In this document: positions 40,860 through 50,133 of the stretch, in pieces | Numbering within the stretch: position 1 is the stretch's first letter | How the letters are laid out: each line of letters begins with the position of its first letter | Source: CAVTWY01 sp963738575 | GTDB lineage: Bacteria; Pseudomonadota; Gammaproteobacteria; Burkholderiales; Burkholderiaceae_C | Length of the DNA stretch: 64,000 bases | Assembly: GCA_963738575.1 (NCBI GenBank) | Contig: CAVTWY010000004.1 | Coordinates: 806,001 to 870,000, forward strand | Reading direction: 5' to 3' | The notes under the pieces: generated by a model | The model's input: only the letters and a program-made list of their open reading frames with translations | Told to the model about the DNA's origin: nothing | Databases searched by the model: none | Made by a program: the position numbers and the translations under genes

Positions 40860-41305
40860 GCCTTGGCCCCTGCGGCGTCGTGAATGGCGGCGCGCATGGC
40901 GTCGTAGGTGCCACAGCGGCAGATGTTGGTGAGCGCCGTGTTGATGTCGGCGTCGGTCGGTTTGGGGTTGCTGGCCAACAAGGCCGACGCAGCCATCAAA
41001 AACCCAGATTGGCAGTAGCCGCACTGCGGCACTTGGTGCTTGATCCACGCTTTTTGCAGCGCGTGCGAACGATCGGGCGAAAGGCCCTCAATCGTGGTCA
41101 CGGTTTTGCCCGCCACCGCCGACACCGGTAACAAACAAGAGCGCTGGGCTTGCCCATCAACGTGCACGGTGCAGGCGCCACACGCCATCACGCCACAGCC
41201 AAACTTGGTGCCCACCAAGTTGAGCTCGTCTCGCAGCACCCACAGCAAGGGGGTGGCCGCGTCGGACTTGACGTCGGCTTTGCGGCCGTTAAGGGTGAAC
41301 TCCAA
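40856..41305 (-). CDS. 2Fe-2S small subunit of the molybdenum hydroxylase (IorA-like)
   Basis: 149 residues. The plant-type cluster site (FGCGVMACGACTVHVDG) and the second cluster site (PQCGYCQSGFLMAAS, then NICRCGTYD) are complete. It passes electrons from the molybdenum centre to an acceptor, in this exported group usually a membrane cytochrome c. It lacks its own signal, so it is probably carried out with the Tat-bearing large subunit. No FAD subunit or accessory XdhC-like gene is nearby. Confidence 0.92.
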   Translation of the reverse strand: MEFTLNGRKADVKSDAATPLLWVLRDELNLVGTKFGCGVMACGACTVHVDGQAQRSCLLPVSAVAGKTVTTIEGLSPDRSHALQKAWIKHQVPQCGYCQSGFLMAASALLASNPKPTDADINTALTNICRCGTYDAMRAAIHDAAGAKA

Positions 41306-41483
41306 GGCGGGCTCCTGCTGTCAAAAACATGCTTGACTATAAAGGGCGCGCGCAGTGCCTAAAGTCGTCTGGAATTAGAGCTTCGAGCAATGAGCCCTTT
41401 TGCACCTTTTGCACTTTTTGGACGAGTTGTGGTGCAGTGTTGAGCGGTGCGGGGCAATGCGCTGCCGCACTGCGGCGTGATGC

Positions 41484-42014
41484 CTAGGCTGCCACCCGCT
41501 TGGGCAGCTTCCACTCGGGCCGCACATAGTGGCAGGTGTAGCCGTTGGGGATGCGCTCCAAGTAATCTTGGTGCTCGGGCTCGGCCAGCCAAAACGGGCC
41601 CACCGGGGCCAGCTCGGTCACCACCTTGCCAGGCCACAAGCCCGAGGCGTCCACGTCAGCCATCGTGGCCTGCGCCACCACGCGTTGCTGCTCGGACGTG
41701 TAATAAATGCCCGAGCGGTAAGCCGTGCCCCGGTCGTTGCCCTGGCGGTTGGGGGTGGTGGGGTCGTGGATCTGAAAAAAGAACACCAACAAATCCCGAA
41801 AGCTCATCACCGCCGGGTTGAACACCACCTCGATCGCCTCGGCATGCGTGCCGTGATGCCGGTACGTGGCGTTGGGCACGTCGCCGCCCGAGTAACCCAC
41901 GCGCGTGCTGAGCACACCGGGCATCTTGCGGATCAGGTCTTGCATGCCCCAGAAGCAGCCACCGGCGAGGACGGCGGTTTCGGAGGTTGCGGTGTTGGGT
42001 GTGATGGTGCTCAT
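41484..42014 (-). CDS. msrA: Peptide methionine sulfoxide reductase A
   Basis: 176 residues from ATG 42014 (MSTITPNTATSETAVLAGGC). The active site GGCFWG is at about residues 18-23, and NRQGNDRGTAYRSGIYY is a hallmark. It reduces the S form of methionine sulfoxide in proteins using thioredoxin. No signal peptide, so cytoplasmic. An AGAGAGG site precedes the ATG. A single-gene unit. Confidence 0.95.
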   Translation of the reverse strand: MSTITPNTATSETAVLAGGCFWGMQDLIRKMPGVLSTRVGYSGGDVPNATYRHHGTHAEAIEVVFNPAVMSFRDLLVFFFQIHDPTTPNRQGNDRGTAYRSGIYYTSEQQRVVAQATMADVDASGLWPGKVVTELAPVGPFWLAEPEHQDYLERIPNGYTCHYVRPEWKLPKRVAA

Positions 42015-42709
42015 GGGTGAACCTCTCTTTAACAAAACGGTGTTGGTGAAATCGCGCAGCCCAGACAGGGGCGTCTGCCGGGGGCCACCTGCCGTGAGTG
42101 TGCCTTGCAATGCTTCACCTGGCCTCGGTGGGCCTTATGCCCCGGCTCCTTCAGTCGCCATGGTGAAAAGGCCGCACAGGGTCGCGATGAAGGCGTCAGG
42201 GTTTGGGGGGACTTGCCGTCGCGGTGGGGTGGGGTTGCATGGATGCGTGCGGGTGGTTGAGGCACGCTAGACGTGCATGGCAGGGCGCTGGTGCGTTGGC
42301 GGGGCAGATGAGAGATGTCGAATCTTGGCTGCAAATTGCGCCTGTTGAGTCGCTTCGGTGCGTTTATTGTCTCCACCACGTTTCTCGATTGCACGCATCA
42401 TCAAAGTTAAGTATAAAAAATTTGGCTTGCATTAACTTTACTTGCTAAGCCCTTGATTTAAGCCAAAAGATATGCGCTTCTAACGTGTTACAAGAATGTC
42501 ATGACTTTCACTGATTCGTATTCTTCAACAAACGATCATCCTTGCTGTGTGGCGTCGTAGTTAGCTCGTGCAAGGTCGCTTGGCTGCTAAGGCTGTAGAC
42601 AAGGTTGCCTCATCCCTTGCCGCCACACGCGATGCGTTGCGCAAAAGTGCTGACACGGCTTTTGGTTTTGTGGTGCGGGGAGTGAACTCAGAATGGCGGA
42701 GGTGCAAGA
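42015..42709 (+). other. Long upstream region of the Tad pilus cluster
   Basis: 695 bases. The left half (42015-42350) is GC-rich with no supported gene. The right half is AT-richer and holds a promoter-like element (42389-42417) with an inverted repeat, followed by a leader of about 290 bases. Long leaders in front of Tad operons suggest regulation, but no specific RNA element is recognised. Confidence 0.5.
42389..42439 (+). promoter_or_regulatory. Predicted Tad operon promoter with inverted repeat around the -10 box
   Basis: TTGCAC (42389-42394), 17-base spacer, TATAAA (42412-42417). AAAGTTAA (42403-42410) and TTAACTTT (42432-42439) form an 8-base inverted repeat that brackets the -10 box, the layout of a repressor site. 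Confidence 0.55.
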
Positions 42710-43882
42710 GTGTTCAAGTTCTATGCATGTCCAGTAGGTCTGCTTGCTCGCAGGTTGAACATGCTGGCGTGTTGCCTCGTGCTCTGCGTAACGGCAGGAT
42801 GCGCCAGTTTGGCGCCAATGGGCGGCGCACAAACGGGCGGCAATGCGGTTCTTGAATCCGTGACGGTTCCCGCGCGCATAGCCGGCGTGCTCCTGGCCAA
42901 GCCCTACGTCTTTGAGGGCCGTACCGTTCTGGAGTTCAGTTCGATACCGCGTGGCGTTACCGTGCGCGACCCGTCAGGACACGAACTGTTGACAGAAACC
43001 TCAGGGCGCTTTGTCAAGTTGTCAGGCATCGTCGAGAACTTCTCGGTGTTCCTTGATGGACGAGAAATGGCCGTCATCATGCCGACATCGAACAGCACCC
43101 GAAGGGTCGATCCGCCTTCGAAGTCTCATCAACCATCCTTTGCCGCCCTCAACGTCCAGACGCAACTGCATCACTTGCAGGCGGAGGTTGCAAAGCTCAA
43201 GCAACAGTTGGCGCAGGCGGCCGGCACCACAACCGCGCGGCGAGAAGCCAATCTCGGCGCTTCATCCATGGACTCAGCCTCCAAGCCCAGCGTGCCTGCA
43301 GACCCTCCGATGTTGACTCCACTTGTGTCGACAAGTCAGACGGTGCCACCGTCGCACGTTGTGGTCTTCGGATTGAGCAAAGGTGCCAAGCGTCTCGTGC
43401 TTGGCGCTCGCGATCGCAGCCGTCTGCTTGAATCGACCAAGCACTACCAGAGCGTTGTGATCCATGCGTACACAAGTGCCGGGACCGCGACAGCCGCTTC
43501 ACGTCGCCTTGCCAGAGACAGGGCACTGGAGGCTAGACAGTTTTTGTTGGACCACGGCATGGACGCTTCTCGCATCCAGACTCGATTTTCCGCTTCGCGA
43601 CAGTTCGCTGTCAGCAATCGCACGCCTAAAGGTCAAGCAAGAAATCGACGGGTTGAATTTAGATTTTTGATGGCGAAGGTACCTGTGCCGCAGAACCTAA
43701 GCGGCGCCGAACCTAAACAACCTATGCAGTCACTTCACTCGGCCTCTTTCGCCAATGAAGCTCCAAACATTGACGCATCGCAAGAGCAGTCGGCTCGTGC
43801 GATGCGTCAGTGCCATCGCACCGCCCAAGCAGGACGCGGTGCTCTCTTCTCCACGACCACTTTACGAGGTGTGATCACATGA
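42710..43882 (+). CDS. OmpA-like lipoprotein at the head of the Tad cluster
   Basis: 390 residues from a GTG start preceded by GGAGG. Signal and lipobox: LACCLVLCVTAGC (Cys about residue 31). Residues 55-125 (AKPYVFEGRTVLEFSS, then LDGREMAVIM) recall VirB9/TrbG-type beta domains, weakly. A short coiled coil follows (LHHLQAEVAKLKQQLAQ). Residues about 220-325 are OmpA-like peptidoglycan-binding (GTATAASRRLARDRALEARQ, TPKGQARNRRVEFRF). It is likely an outer-membrane anchor for the pilus. Its stop overlaps the Flp pilin start (ATGA). Confidence 0.7.
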   Translation: MFKFYACPVGLLARRLNMLACCLVLCVTAGCASLAPMGGAQTGGNAVLESVTVPARIAGVLLAKPYVFEGRTVLEFSSIPRGVTVRDPSGHELLTETSGRFVKLSGIVENFSVFLDGREMAVIMPTSNSTRRVDPPSKSHQPSFAALNVQTQLHHLQAEVAKLKQQLAQAAGTTTARREANLGASSMDSASKPSVPADPPMLTPLVSTSQTVPPSHVVVFGLSKGAKRLVLGARDRSRLLESTKHYQSVVIHAYTSAGTATAASRRLARDRALEARQFLLDHGMDASRIQTRFSASRQFAVSNRTPKGQARNRRVEFRFLMAKVPVPQNLSGAEPKQPMQSLHSASFANEAPNIDASQEQSARAMRQCHRTAQAGRGALFSTTTLRGVIT

Positions 43883-44145
43883 AAACCTTTCGATCGAACA
43901 TGAAGCGAACCCAGCGTGGCCAGGGTATGACGGAATACATCATCATCGTCGCGTTGATTGCCATCGCGGCCATCGCGGTTTACACCGCATTCGGCGGCGT
44001 CGTGCGAGGGCAGACGGGTGTCATGGCCGCTGAGCTTGCTGGGGGGGATCCGGCCGCATCTCGTGGCACGACCACCACGTCCGGCGCCGCCGCTGCCACG
44101 GCGGGTTCTGCGTCCAAGAACTTGACGAACTACGAGAACCGGTGA
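43879..44145 (+). CDS. flp: Flp-type major pilin precursor
   Basis: 88 residues. A basic leader (MKTFRSNMKRTQRG), then the class IVb processing site G/QGMTEY with Glu at +5 and Tyr at +6, then a hydrophobic helix (IIIVALIAIAAIAVY). The rest is Ala/Thr/Ser-rich. It is the expected shaft subunit of the Tad pilus after cleavage by a prepilin peptidase, which is not in this window. ATGA overlap with the lipoprotein gene. Confidence 0.88.
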   Translation: MKTFRSNMKRTQRGQGMTEYIIIVALIAIAAIAVYTAFGGVVRGQTGVMAAELAGGDPAASRGTTTTSGAAAATAGSASKNLTNYENR

Positions 44146-44181
44146 GTCAGGACTTCATTCCTCTGACGACTCGGTCGCAGC

Positions 44182-45585
44182 ATGTCTAGAGACTCTGCAA
44201 CAAGTGCGCAGCGAGGGCAGATCCTGCCCTTCGCTGCCGCTTTTTTAGTACTGTGCCTAGCGCTCTTTTACTTTGCGGTCAACACCGCGCAGATGAGCGT
44301 TGAAAAAACGCGAGTCATCAATGCTGCAGACGCAGCCGCTTACAGCGCGGGCGTGGTCCAAGCACGCTCACTCAATCTCACGGCCTACACCAATCGGGCC
44401 ATCATTGCCAACCAGGTGGGTGTGGCACAAATGCTCACGCTCAACAACGAGCTCAACCACCTGGCCAGCTTCTATTCCGCCACCGACGCCAGCGTTGTGG
44501 AAGTGATTGGCGAGGGTGTGGCCTGGGCAACGATCCCGAGCGACACCAACGGTCTTGATCGCTACACCAAACACGCCGCGATCACGGCGGGCTCACTTGT
44601 CGCGCAGTTTTACGGCTACTCGCCAGAGACGTTCCTGCAGTACATCGTCCCATACTCCAACTACATCGGGTCCGTGGTCATCACAGCGGCCGACACCGCA
44701 TCGACCATCATGGAAGGACAGATGCGCATGTTATGGGAGCCGGGTGCGTCTGTTGTGGGTGAGGTTGCGTTGTCAGAGCGGTCGTTGCGCGTGGCGCAAG
44801 AGGTTGCTCGGTCCATGGACCCCGACATATCCGTCGAAGTCAGCCCCACCGTGCTGCTCGATGGTGCGGCCTCCATCGTCAAACGTTACGGCGGCGACGA
44901 TCGCAACAAGGTTCAAGAGGTGATTTACGCCGCGCTTGCGCCCGATATTGTCAATCGGGATGAAAACGCCTACGGTGTTGGCCGCGCTTTGGGCGTCAAC
45001 ACAGGCCTCGAACGCCGTGGTCGAACCTTCATGCCCGACTACGACACATGGCGGGCCGACGACTATCAGCACTACCGCTATTGGAGTCCGAGCCTTTTCA
45101 GTCCTCGCCGCACAAGGACGACGCGCATCGAAGGTGCAACGTCGATCGTAGCGCCCAACGATGGAACGGATGCCACCTATTACGCTTATGTGTACAACAA
45201 CACAACAATCGATGAGTTCGTGGCTCGCTATTCCGGGCTTCCATCGATCTATGACTTGGACGACGACCACAGCTCTGCGTCCACCAACACGCCGTTTCGA
45301 CCCGCGGTAACCGTCGTTGCAAAAAAGGCCAAGAATCGAACAAAAACCAGTGGGCACGCACCCGAGATCTCACCATCGGGACGACTCGACGTGTTTCAGG
45401 CTACGCCAACCCACGGCGATGAGATCAGTGCCATGGCTCGCGCTCAGATCATTTTTGACCGCCCAGCTCGGGGCGATGGAAACGTCGAGCGACCCAACCT
45501 CTACAACCCGTATTGGACGGTCCGGCTGGTGTCGCCTTCGGCAGGCGACTACCTCTATTACGCAGCCCGCCGATTCTGGAACTGA
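44182..45585 (+). CDS. TadG-like pilus assembly protein
   Basis: 467 residues. The N-terminal QRGQILPFAAAFLVLCLALF is a TadG/TadE-like membrane segment (the Glu of true prepilins is replaced by Phe). NAADAAAYSAGVVQARSLNL follows, a pattern typical of TadG-related proteins. The large periplasmic part (residues 45-467) has no family I recognise. It lies 36 bases after the pilin gene and 4 before the next minor pilin. Confidence 0.7.
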   Translation: MSRDSATSAQRGQILPFAAAFLVLCLALFYFAVNTAQMSVEKTRVINAADAAAYSAGVVQARSLNLTAYTNRAIIANQVGVAQMLTLNNELNHLASFYSATDASVVEVIGEGVAWATIPSDTNGLDRYTKHAAITAGSLVAQFYGYSPETFLQYIVPYSNYIGSVVITAADTASTIMEGQMRMLWEPGASVVGEVALSERSLRVAQEVARSMDPDISVEVSPTVLLDGAASIVKRYGGDDRNKVQEVIYAALAPDIVNRDENAYGVGRALGVNTGLERRGRTFMPDYDTWRADDYQHYRYWSPSLFSPRRTRTTRIEGATSIVAPNDGTDATYYAYVYNNTTIDEFVARYSGLPSIYDLDDDHSSASTNTPFRPAVTVVAKKAKNRTKTSGHAPEISPSGRLDVFQATPTHGDEISAMARAQIIFDRPARGDGNVERPNLYNPYWTVRLVSPSAGDYLYYAARRFWN

Positions 45586-45589
45586 TGCC

Positions 45590-46414
45590 ATGAACAGCAC
45601 ACATCGTAAAGGGCAAGCAACCACGGAATTCATCGTACTTTGCGCCGTGTTGGTGCCGATGATTCTTTTGTTTCCTATCGTCTACAAGTACATCGACATC
45701 ATGCAGTCGACGGAGCAGGCGAGTCGCTACATCGCTTTTGAGAACACGGTCAACATCGCGGGCACGCCCGGTGAAAAAGACGTGCAGACGTTGACCACGG
45801 AGCTTGCACGCAGGGTGTATTCGCGAGCCGATGCACAAGTGCTCTCCATGGATGGTGTCAGTGACGACCCTCGCGAGCGCTTGCCGCTTTGGAGTGACGG
45901 TCGCGGTCGACCCCTTTTGGGTCCAGAGTACGGGATTGGCGCTTATCAGGAAGTCCAGGGCTTCAACACGGTGTCAAGGTTGGTTCCGTTTGGTTCGTAC
46001 CTTACCTACAGCGAGTTCGGCTTTGAGCGCAATCGCTTGGCAACAGCCACAGTCAGCGTGGCACCCAATCGACTGCCGGGCCTCAATCCATTCGATTCCG
46101 TCAATCCGGTCATCAATCGCAAAACGGCGATTCTGGTGGATGCCTGGGGCGCCACCTCGACAGGGGACGCTGAGATGCGCTTTGGAAACATGCGTTGGCT
46201 CAATCCACTGGGCTTGGGGCGTCCGTTGTTTGACGTGGTTGGCAGGCTTCCCGATACGGTCAGCGACCCGATGATCACGGGTGACGGCTTCAACGGACCA
46301 AGCGCGTGGGAGTTTGTGCCAGGGTGCCGCATCCGAACGGAGGGTGGGCCGTTGTGCAACGAAAGCGGTGGCGCAGGCGGTGGTCTGCCACCAGTGGGCG
46401 GCGAAGGTTCTTGA
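45590..46414 (+). CDS. TadE-like minor pilin
   Basis: 274 residues from ATG 45590. Short basic leader and processing site RKG/QATTEF (Glu at +5), then a hydrophobic helix (IVLCAVLVPMILLFPIVYKY). The bulky C-terminal domain ends in a Cys pair (GCRIRTEGGPLCN) that may form a disulfide, plus a Gly-rich tail. Probably a tip or initiating subunit of the pilus. Confidence 0.75.
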   Translation: MNSTHRKGQATTEFIVLCAVLVPMILLFPIVYKYIDIMQSTEQASRYIAFENTVNIAGTPGEKDVQTLTTELARRVYSRADAQVLSMDGVSDDPRERLPLWSDGRGRPLLGPEYGIGAYQEVQGFNTVSRLVPFGSYLTYSEFGFERNRLATATVSVAPNRLPGLNPFDSVNPVINRKTAILVDAWGATSTGDAEMRFGNMRWLNPLGLGRPLFDVVGRLPDTVSDPMITGDGFNGPSAWEFVPGCRIRTEGGPLCNESGGAGGGLPPVGGEGS

Positions 46415-46451
46415 GTGATGGTGTTGTCACCCTTGACTTCAACGCTGGCGT

Positions 46452-47180
46452 GTGCTGATGGGCGCTACGGTTGTGTGCCTTCTAAGTGCGCAACCATGGG
46501 CGCATGCTCGTCCTGCATCGGGCCTGCCGTTTCCACCAGGCGCTGCGGTGGTGGTGGTGGGCGACAACATGGTCGTCAACGGGCTACCCGCATCGCTGTG
46601 GGAGATCGATGTGAAAGGAACTCGGGCCGACGTGCTGAGCTTCTATCGTGCTCGATTGCTGCGCCGATCAGATGTACCAGTGCTATCAAGGCAAGAACAC
46701 GACATCATGTCGGGTTGGCTTGATGGCGCGTACGTCACCGTGGTCGTGACTGATGGACCCAAACCGGGCTCGGTCTCGGCCCGGCTGCTCAAAACGCAAA
46801 TTGCCAACGCGTCGGTGCGCACGCCGCCATCGAACTTGCCGCCGGGCTCGACGGTGCATTCGCAAGTTGATTCGTCCGATGGCGGACGAATCTCGTCGTT
46901 GTTGGTGTACTCCAATCAGCAGAGCGCTGACGCCAATGTGGACCATGTGATCGCCGCGCTGAAAAAAAGCATGACCATGAGCGTCACGGAAGTGGTGCCT
47001 GGTCGGGCTCTGCATGATTCGAGGACGGTCTACCTGACCAATGGGCGTGGATCAGACGCGGTGTTCACCGTTGCCTCCAAGGGTGATCGTCGCGTGATGA
47101 CGTTGAACACGCTTTCTAGCGTGACGGGCCAGGAGCAGGGGCGACCCCAGTTCAAGCCAGTCGTGAGTGTGCAGCCATGA
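46452..47180 (+). CDS. Exported protein of unknown function in the Tad cluster
   Basis: 242 residues from GTG 46452 (ATG 46458 is possible). Probable signal peptide (ATVVCLLSAQPWAHARPA). The mature part opens with a short beta-rich module (VVVVGDNMVVNGLPASLWEI) and contains DVLSFYRARLLRR, a pattern seen in small periplasmic pilus accessory proteins. I do not recognise the family. Its stop overlaps the next start (ATGA), so it is a true operon member. Confidence 0.65.
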   Translation: MLMGATVVCLLSAQPWAHARPASGLPFPPGAAVVVVGDNMVVNGLPASLWEIDVKGTRADVLSFYRARLLRRSDVPVLSRQEHDIMSGWLDGAYVTVVVTDGPKPGSVSARLLKTQIANASVRTPPSNLPPGSTVHSQVDSSDGGRISSLLVYSNQQSADANVDHVIAALKKSMTMSVTEVVPGRALHDSRTVYLTNGRGSDAVFTVASKGDRRVMTLNTLSSVTGQEQGRPQFKPVVSVQP

Positions 47181-47365
47181 GGCCATGGAAGCGCGGGTCA
47201 ACGCAACAAGGGCAGTCCATGACTGAGTACCTCGTGGGCCTCGCGCTCTTGATTGCAGTCGTCAGCGTCCCCATCGGTGGGAGCCCTTCGTTGATCGCTT
47301 ACTTTCTAGACGCGGTGCGCATCGCTTATCAACGCTTCTTAGTTGCCAACAGCGTCACGCTTTGA
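47177..47365 (+). CDS. Second small Flp-like pilin
   Basis: 62 residues. Processing site QQG/QSMTEY (Glu +5, Tyr +6) and hydrophobic helix (LVGLALLIAVVSVPIGG), then a short C-terminus (IAYFLDAVRIAYQRFLVANS). It differs from the first pilin in lacking the Ala/Thr-rich tail and could be a minor subunit or an adaptor. ATGA overlap with the preceding gene. Confidence 0.72.
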   Translation: MRPWKRGSTQQGQSMTEYLVGLALLIAVVSVPIGGSPSLIAYFLDAVRIAYQRFLVANSVTL

Positions 47366-47400
47366 CGCACGAGCCGACACATGAGCCAGGTGCCTTGACC

Positions 47401-48381
47401 ATGAAACTAACCTTCAACAAAAACTTGATGATCCCGATCGTGGCGCTCTTGATCGGCTCGGGTGCGGCACTGCTTGCAAACAACCACATCAAGTCAACGA
47501 TCCAGGCCGCGATGCCCAAGGCCGAAGGCGGCGAGAAGGTGTCGATTGTGGTCGCCACCAAAGATTTGGCAAAAGGCACCAAGCTTGCCTCTAATCTGGT
47601 GGCGGTGCGACAGGTTCCCAAAGACTGGGCGCATGCCAACGCGGTCAACCCTGCGCAATTCACGCAGGTCGAGGGGCTTGAGCTGATCGTTCCGGCCGTG
47701 CGGGGTGAGCAATTGCTGTGGGCGCAAATTGAAGGCAAGAAGGCACCCACGTTGTCGGCGCGCCTGGTCAATGGGCGGCGTGCACTCACCGTCGCTGTCG
47801 ATGAGGTGAGCTCAATCTCCGGCATGTTGAGCCCCGGCGATACCATCGACATCGTGGCCAGTGTGCGCCAACAAAACCGCAGCACGATGGTGCCGGTGAT
47901 GCAAGCCGTTTACGTGTTGGCCACCGGCACGCGGGTCGAGCAAACAGGCGAGCAACCACGCAGCTACACCACGGTGACGCTCGATGTAAACCCCACCGAA
48001 GCCAAGCGGATCATGGCTGCGCGCGAGGTTGGACGCCTCACCGCGCTGCTCCGGGCCAACGGTGATCGCCAGCCCGGCATGGTCGGCAACACCGATGCGC
48101 ACTTGGAGCTTGGGTTGGCCGCGCCCACCACGGCGATCGTGCGAGCGCCGGACACGGTGCCCGTCATCATGGGCAAGGGCGAACCCCGCAGCTACGCCGT
48201 GAATACCGATGCAAAGCAAGGCGCAGGTTCCATCGACGACGCCATTGCGCGCGCCGTTGTAGGCGCGATGCTGGCTGAGCAGAGAACGAGCCCGGTGACT
48301 TCACGTGGACCGGCAACGCCTGCAACCCCCACCGCAGCCAGCACTGGCAACGCGGAAGACGCTGCCAAAGCAACGCGCTAA
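47401..48381 (+). CDS. cpaB: Flp pilus assembly protein CpaB/RcpC
   Basis: 326 residues from ATG 47401 (MKLTFNKNLMIPIVALLIGS). N-terminal membrane anchor, then a SAF/beta-clip domain (VSIVVATKDLAKGTKLASNL, residues 46-105) and the RcpC domain (RALTVAVDEVSSISGMLSPG, then DIVASVRQQ). The C-terminal 50 residues are Ala/Thr/Pro-rich. It stabilises or modulates the secretin in the periplasm. Confidence 0.9.
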   Translation: MKLTFNKNLMIPIVALLIGSGAALLANNHIKSTIQAAMPKAEGGEKVSIVVATKDLAKGTKLASNLVAVRQVPKDWAHANAVNPAQFTQVEGLELIVPAVRGEQLLWAQIEGKKAPTLSARLVNGRRALTVAVDEVSSISGMLSPGDTIDIVASVRQQNRSTMVPVMQAVYVLATGTRVEQTGEQPRSYTTVTLDVNPTEAKRIMAAREVGRLTALLRANGDRQPGMVGNTDAHLELGLAAPTTAIVRAPDTVPVIMGKGEPRSYAVNTDAKQGAGSIDDAIARAVVGAMLAEQRTSPVTSRGPATPATPTAASTGNAEDAAKATR

Positions 48382-48393
48382 AGAGTCCCCGCC

Positions 48394-50133
48394 ATGCATC
48401 GTCTCGTCATGCCTTTCACCCGACCCGTAACGAAACATTTGACGCTGGGCGTCATACCCAGTTTTTGCACGAAGACTCGGCAACATGGGTGGTTGCGTGC
48501 TGCAACAATTGTCGCCCTCACGGCCGCCGGCCCATCAGGCGCGGCCCTGGCTCAGTCCAGTGCCGAGTTGCAATCCCAGGCGTCAACAGCCCAAACGATA
48601 ACTCGACGCGGCACACCCGCAAGCAACACTCAGCCCGTTCAACTGGTTCGCCCTGTCATCGAGGTGGTTGATCCTAGCAAGACGAGTATGAGCCTTCCAC
48701 TTCCGTCGGCGCTCCCGCCAAATCAAGTGCCAGCCAGCATGACCGTTCAGCGACGGTCGGATGGCGCGGCGGTCGGCGGCGACGACCCCAAGCAAACGAG
48801 CATGTCAGCCCTGAAGGGCTTGGCGCCATCGCGTCGCACGGTCAAAGAGCCGTTGGAGCCCACCGCCGCCGAGCCGTTGCCCGCTGTCGACGTGAGCATG
48901 CGCATTGGCGAGAGTCGGCTCGTGCGGGGCCTTCGCTCCACGCGCGTGGTGGTCGGTACCGACAAGGTGGTAACGGCGGTGGTGCTTGAAAACCGCGAGG
49001 TGATGCTCTTCGGGGGCGCGCAGGGGGCCACGACCGTTCAGATCTGGGATGCGGCCAACGTCATGCGCACCTTTAAAGTTCGCGTCGAGGGCGCTGATAT
49101 TGCAAAGATGGCTGACGAAGTTCGCACGCTGCTTGCCGACTTGCCAAACGCCAAGGTGTTCATCGTGGGTGAGAAGGTGGTCGTCGACGGCAAGGGCCTG
49201 GGCGACGAGGGGCTTTTTCGCATCGCTGCACTGACCAAGCGCTTTGAAAACGTGGTCAATTTGACGGAGTACCAAAAGGACAATGGCGGATGGGATCGGA
49301 TGGTGATGCTTGACGTCAAAGTGGTCGAGTTCAAGAACCGAGACCGCTTGCACAACTTGGGCATCAACTGGGCGACTGAAGGCGTGAATGGCCCAGCCTT
49401 TGGCATCGCGGGAGACATCAAGTCCAGCTCAACCGGCAACGGTGCACGCATTTTCGTTCAAACAAACGAAGATGGCACCGTGCAAGTCGCCGAAACCCTC
49501 GCCCCGAGGTTATCGCCGTTTCGCTCGTTTTTTGGGTTGGCGTCAGCGCTAACGTCGAAGATCAACCTCCTTGTGAGTGACGGCGACGCCGCCATTTTGT
49601 CGGAGCCGCAACTCACGGCACGAAACGGTCGCGCGGCTCGCATGAATGTGGGTGGCCGGATTCCACTGGCGGTCTCAACCGGCTTGGGTGTCACCGAGAT
49701 TCGGTACGAGCGTTACGGCGTCATCGTGGACGTCACGCCGTTCATCAGCTCCAACGGCATGGTGCAGGCCAAGATCAAGGCCGAAGTCAGTGAACCCAGC
49801 AACGTCTTTGAGGGGCGTGTGTCGTTCACAGAGCGCATGGTTGAGACCGTCTTCAACGTTCAAGATGGGCAAACCATGGTGCTGTCGGGCTTGATTCAAC
49901 GAAAGTCTGAAGTGGGTGTCAACAAGGTCCCGCTGCTTGGTGATATCCCTGTGCTTGGGCATGCGTTCAAGAACACTCGAACGATCGATCGCGATTCTGA
50001 GGTCATCATTTTTGTGACGGCGAAAATCGTGGACCCAACTCACCCAGGTATTCAGGGCGCCATCGACAGCGCCGAGCGGCGAGTTGACGACTTCATGGGC
50101 GTGCGCGCTACGCCCGAGCGCGCCAAACCATGA
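48394..50133 (+). CDS. cpaC: Tad pilus secretin CpaC/RcpA
   Basis: 579 residues with a long N-terminal signal region (ATIVALTAAGPSGAALAQ). The pilus/secretin N-domain reads MRIGESRLVRGLRSTRVVVG to about 205, a BON-like segment follows, and the secretin domain begins about residue 385 (LSPFRSFFGLASALTSKINL, LSEPQLTARNGRAARMNVGG) and ends GDIPVLGHAFKNTRTIDRDS. It forms the outer-membrane pore for the pilus. Stop overlaps the ATPase start by four bases. Confidence 0.93.
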   Translation: MHRLVMPFTRPVTKHLTLGVIPSFCTKTRQHGWLRAATIVALTAAGPSGAALAQSSAELQSQASTAQTITRRGTPASNTQPVQLVRPVIEVVDPSKTSMSLPLPSALPPNQVPASMTVQRRSDGAAVGGDDPKQTSMSALKGLAPSRRTVKEPLEPTAAEPLPAVDVSMRIGESRLVRGLRSTRVVVGTDKVVTAVVLENREVMLFGGAQGATTVQIWDAANVMRTFKVRVEGADIAKMADEVRTLLADLPNAKVFIVGEKVVVDGKGLGDEGLFRIAALTKRFENVVNLTEYQKDNGGWDRMVMLDVKVVEFKNRDRLHNLGINWATEGVNGPAFGIAGDIKSSSTGNGARIFVQTNEDGTVQVAETLAPRLSPFRSFFGLASALTSKINLLVSDGDAAILSEPQLTARNGRAARMNVGGRIPLAVSTGLGVTEIRYERYGVIVDVTPFISSNGMVQAKIKAEVSEPSNVFEGRVSFTERMVETVFNVQDGQTMVLSGLIQRKSEVGVNKVPLLGDIPVLGHAFKNTRTIDRDSEVIIFVTAKIVDPTHPGIQGAIDSAERRVDDFMGVRATPERAKP

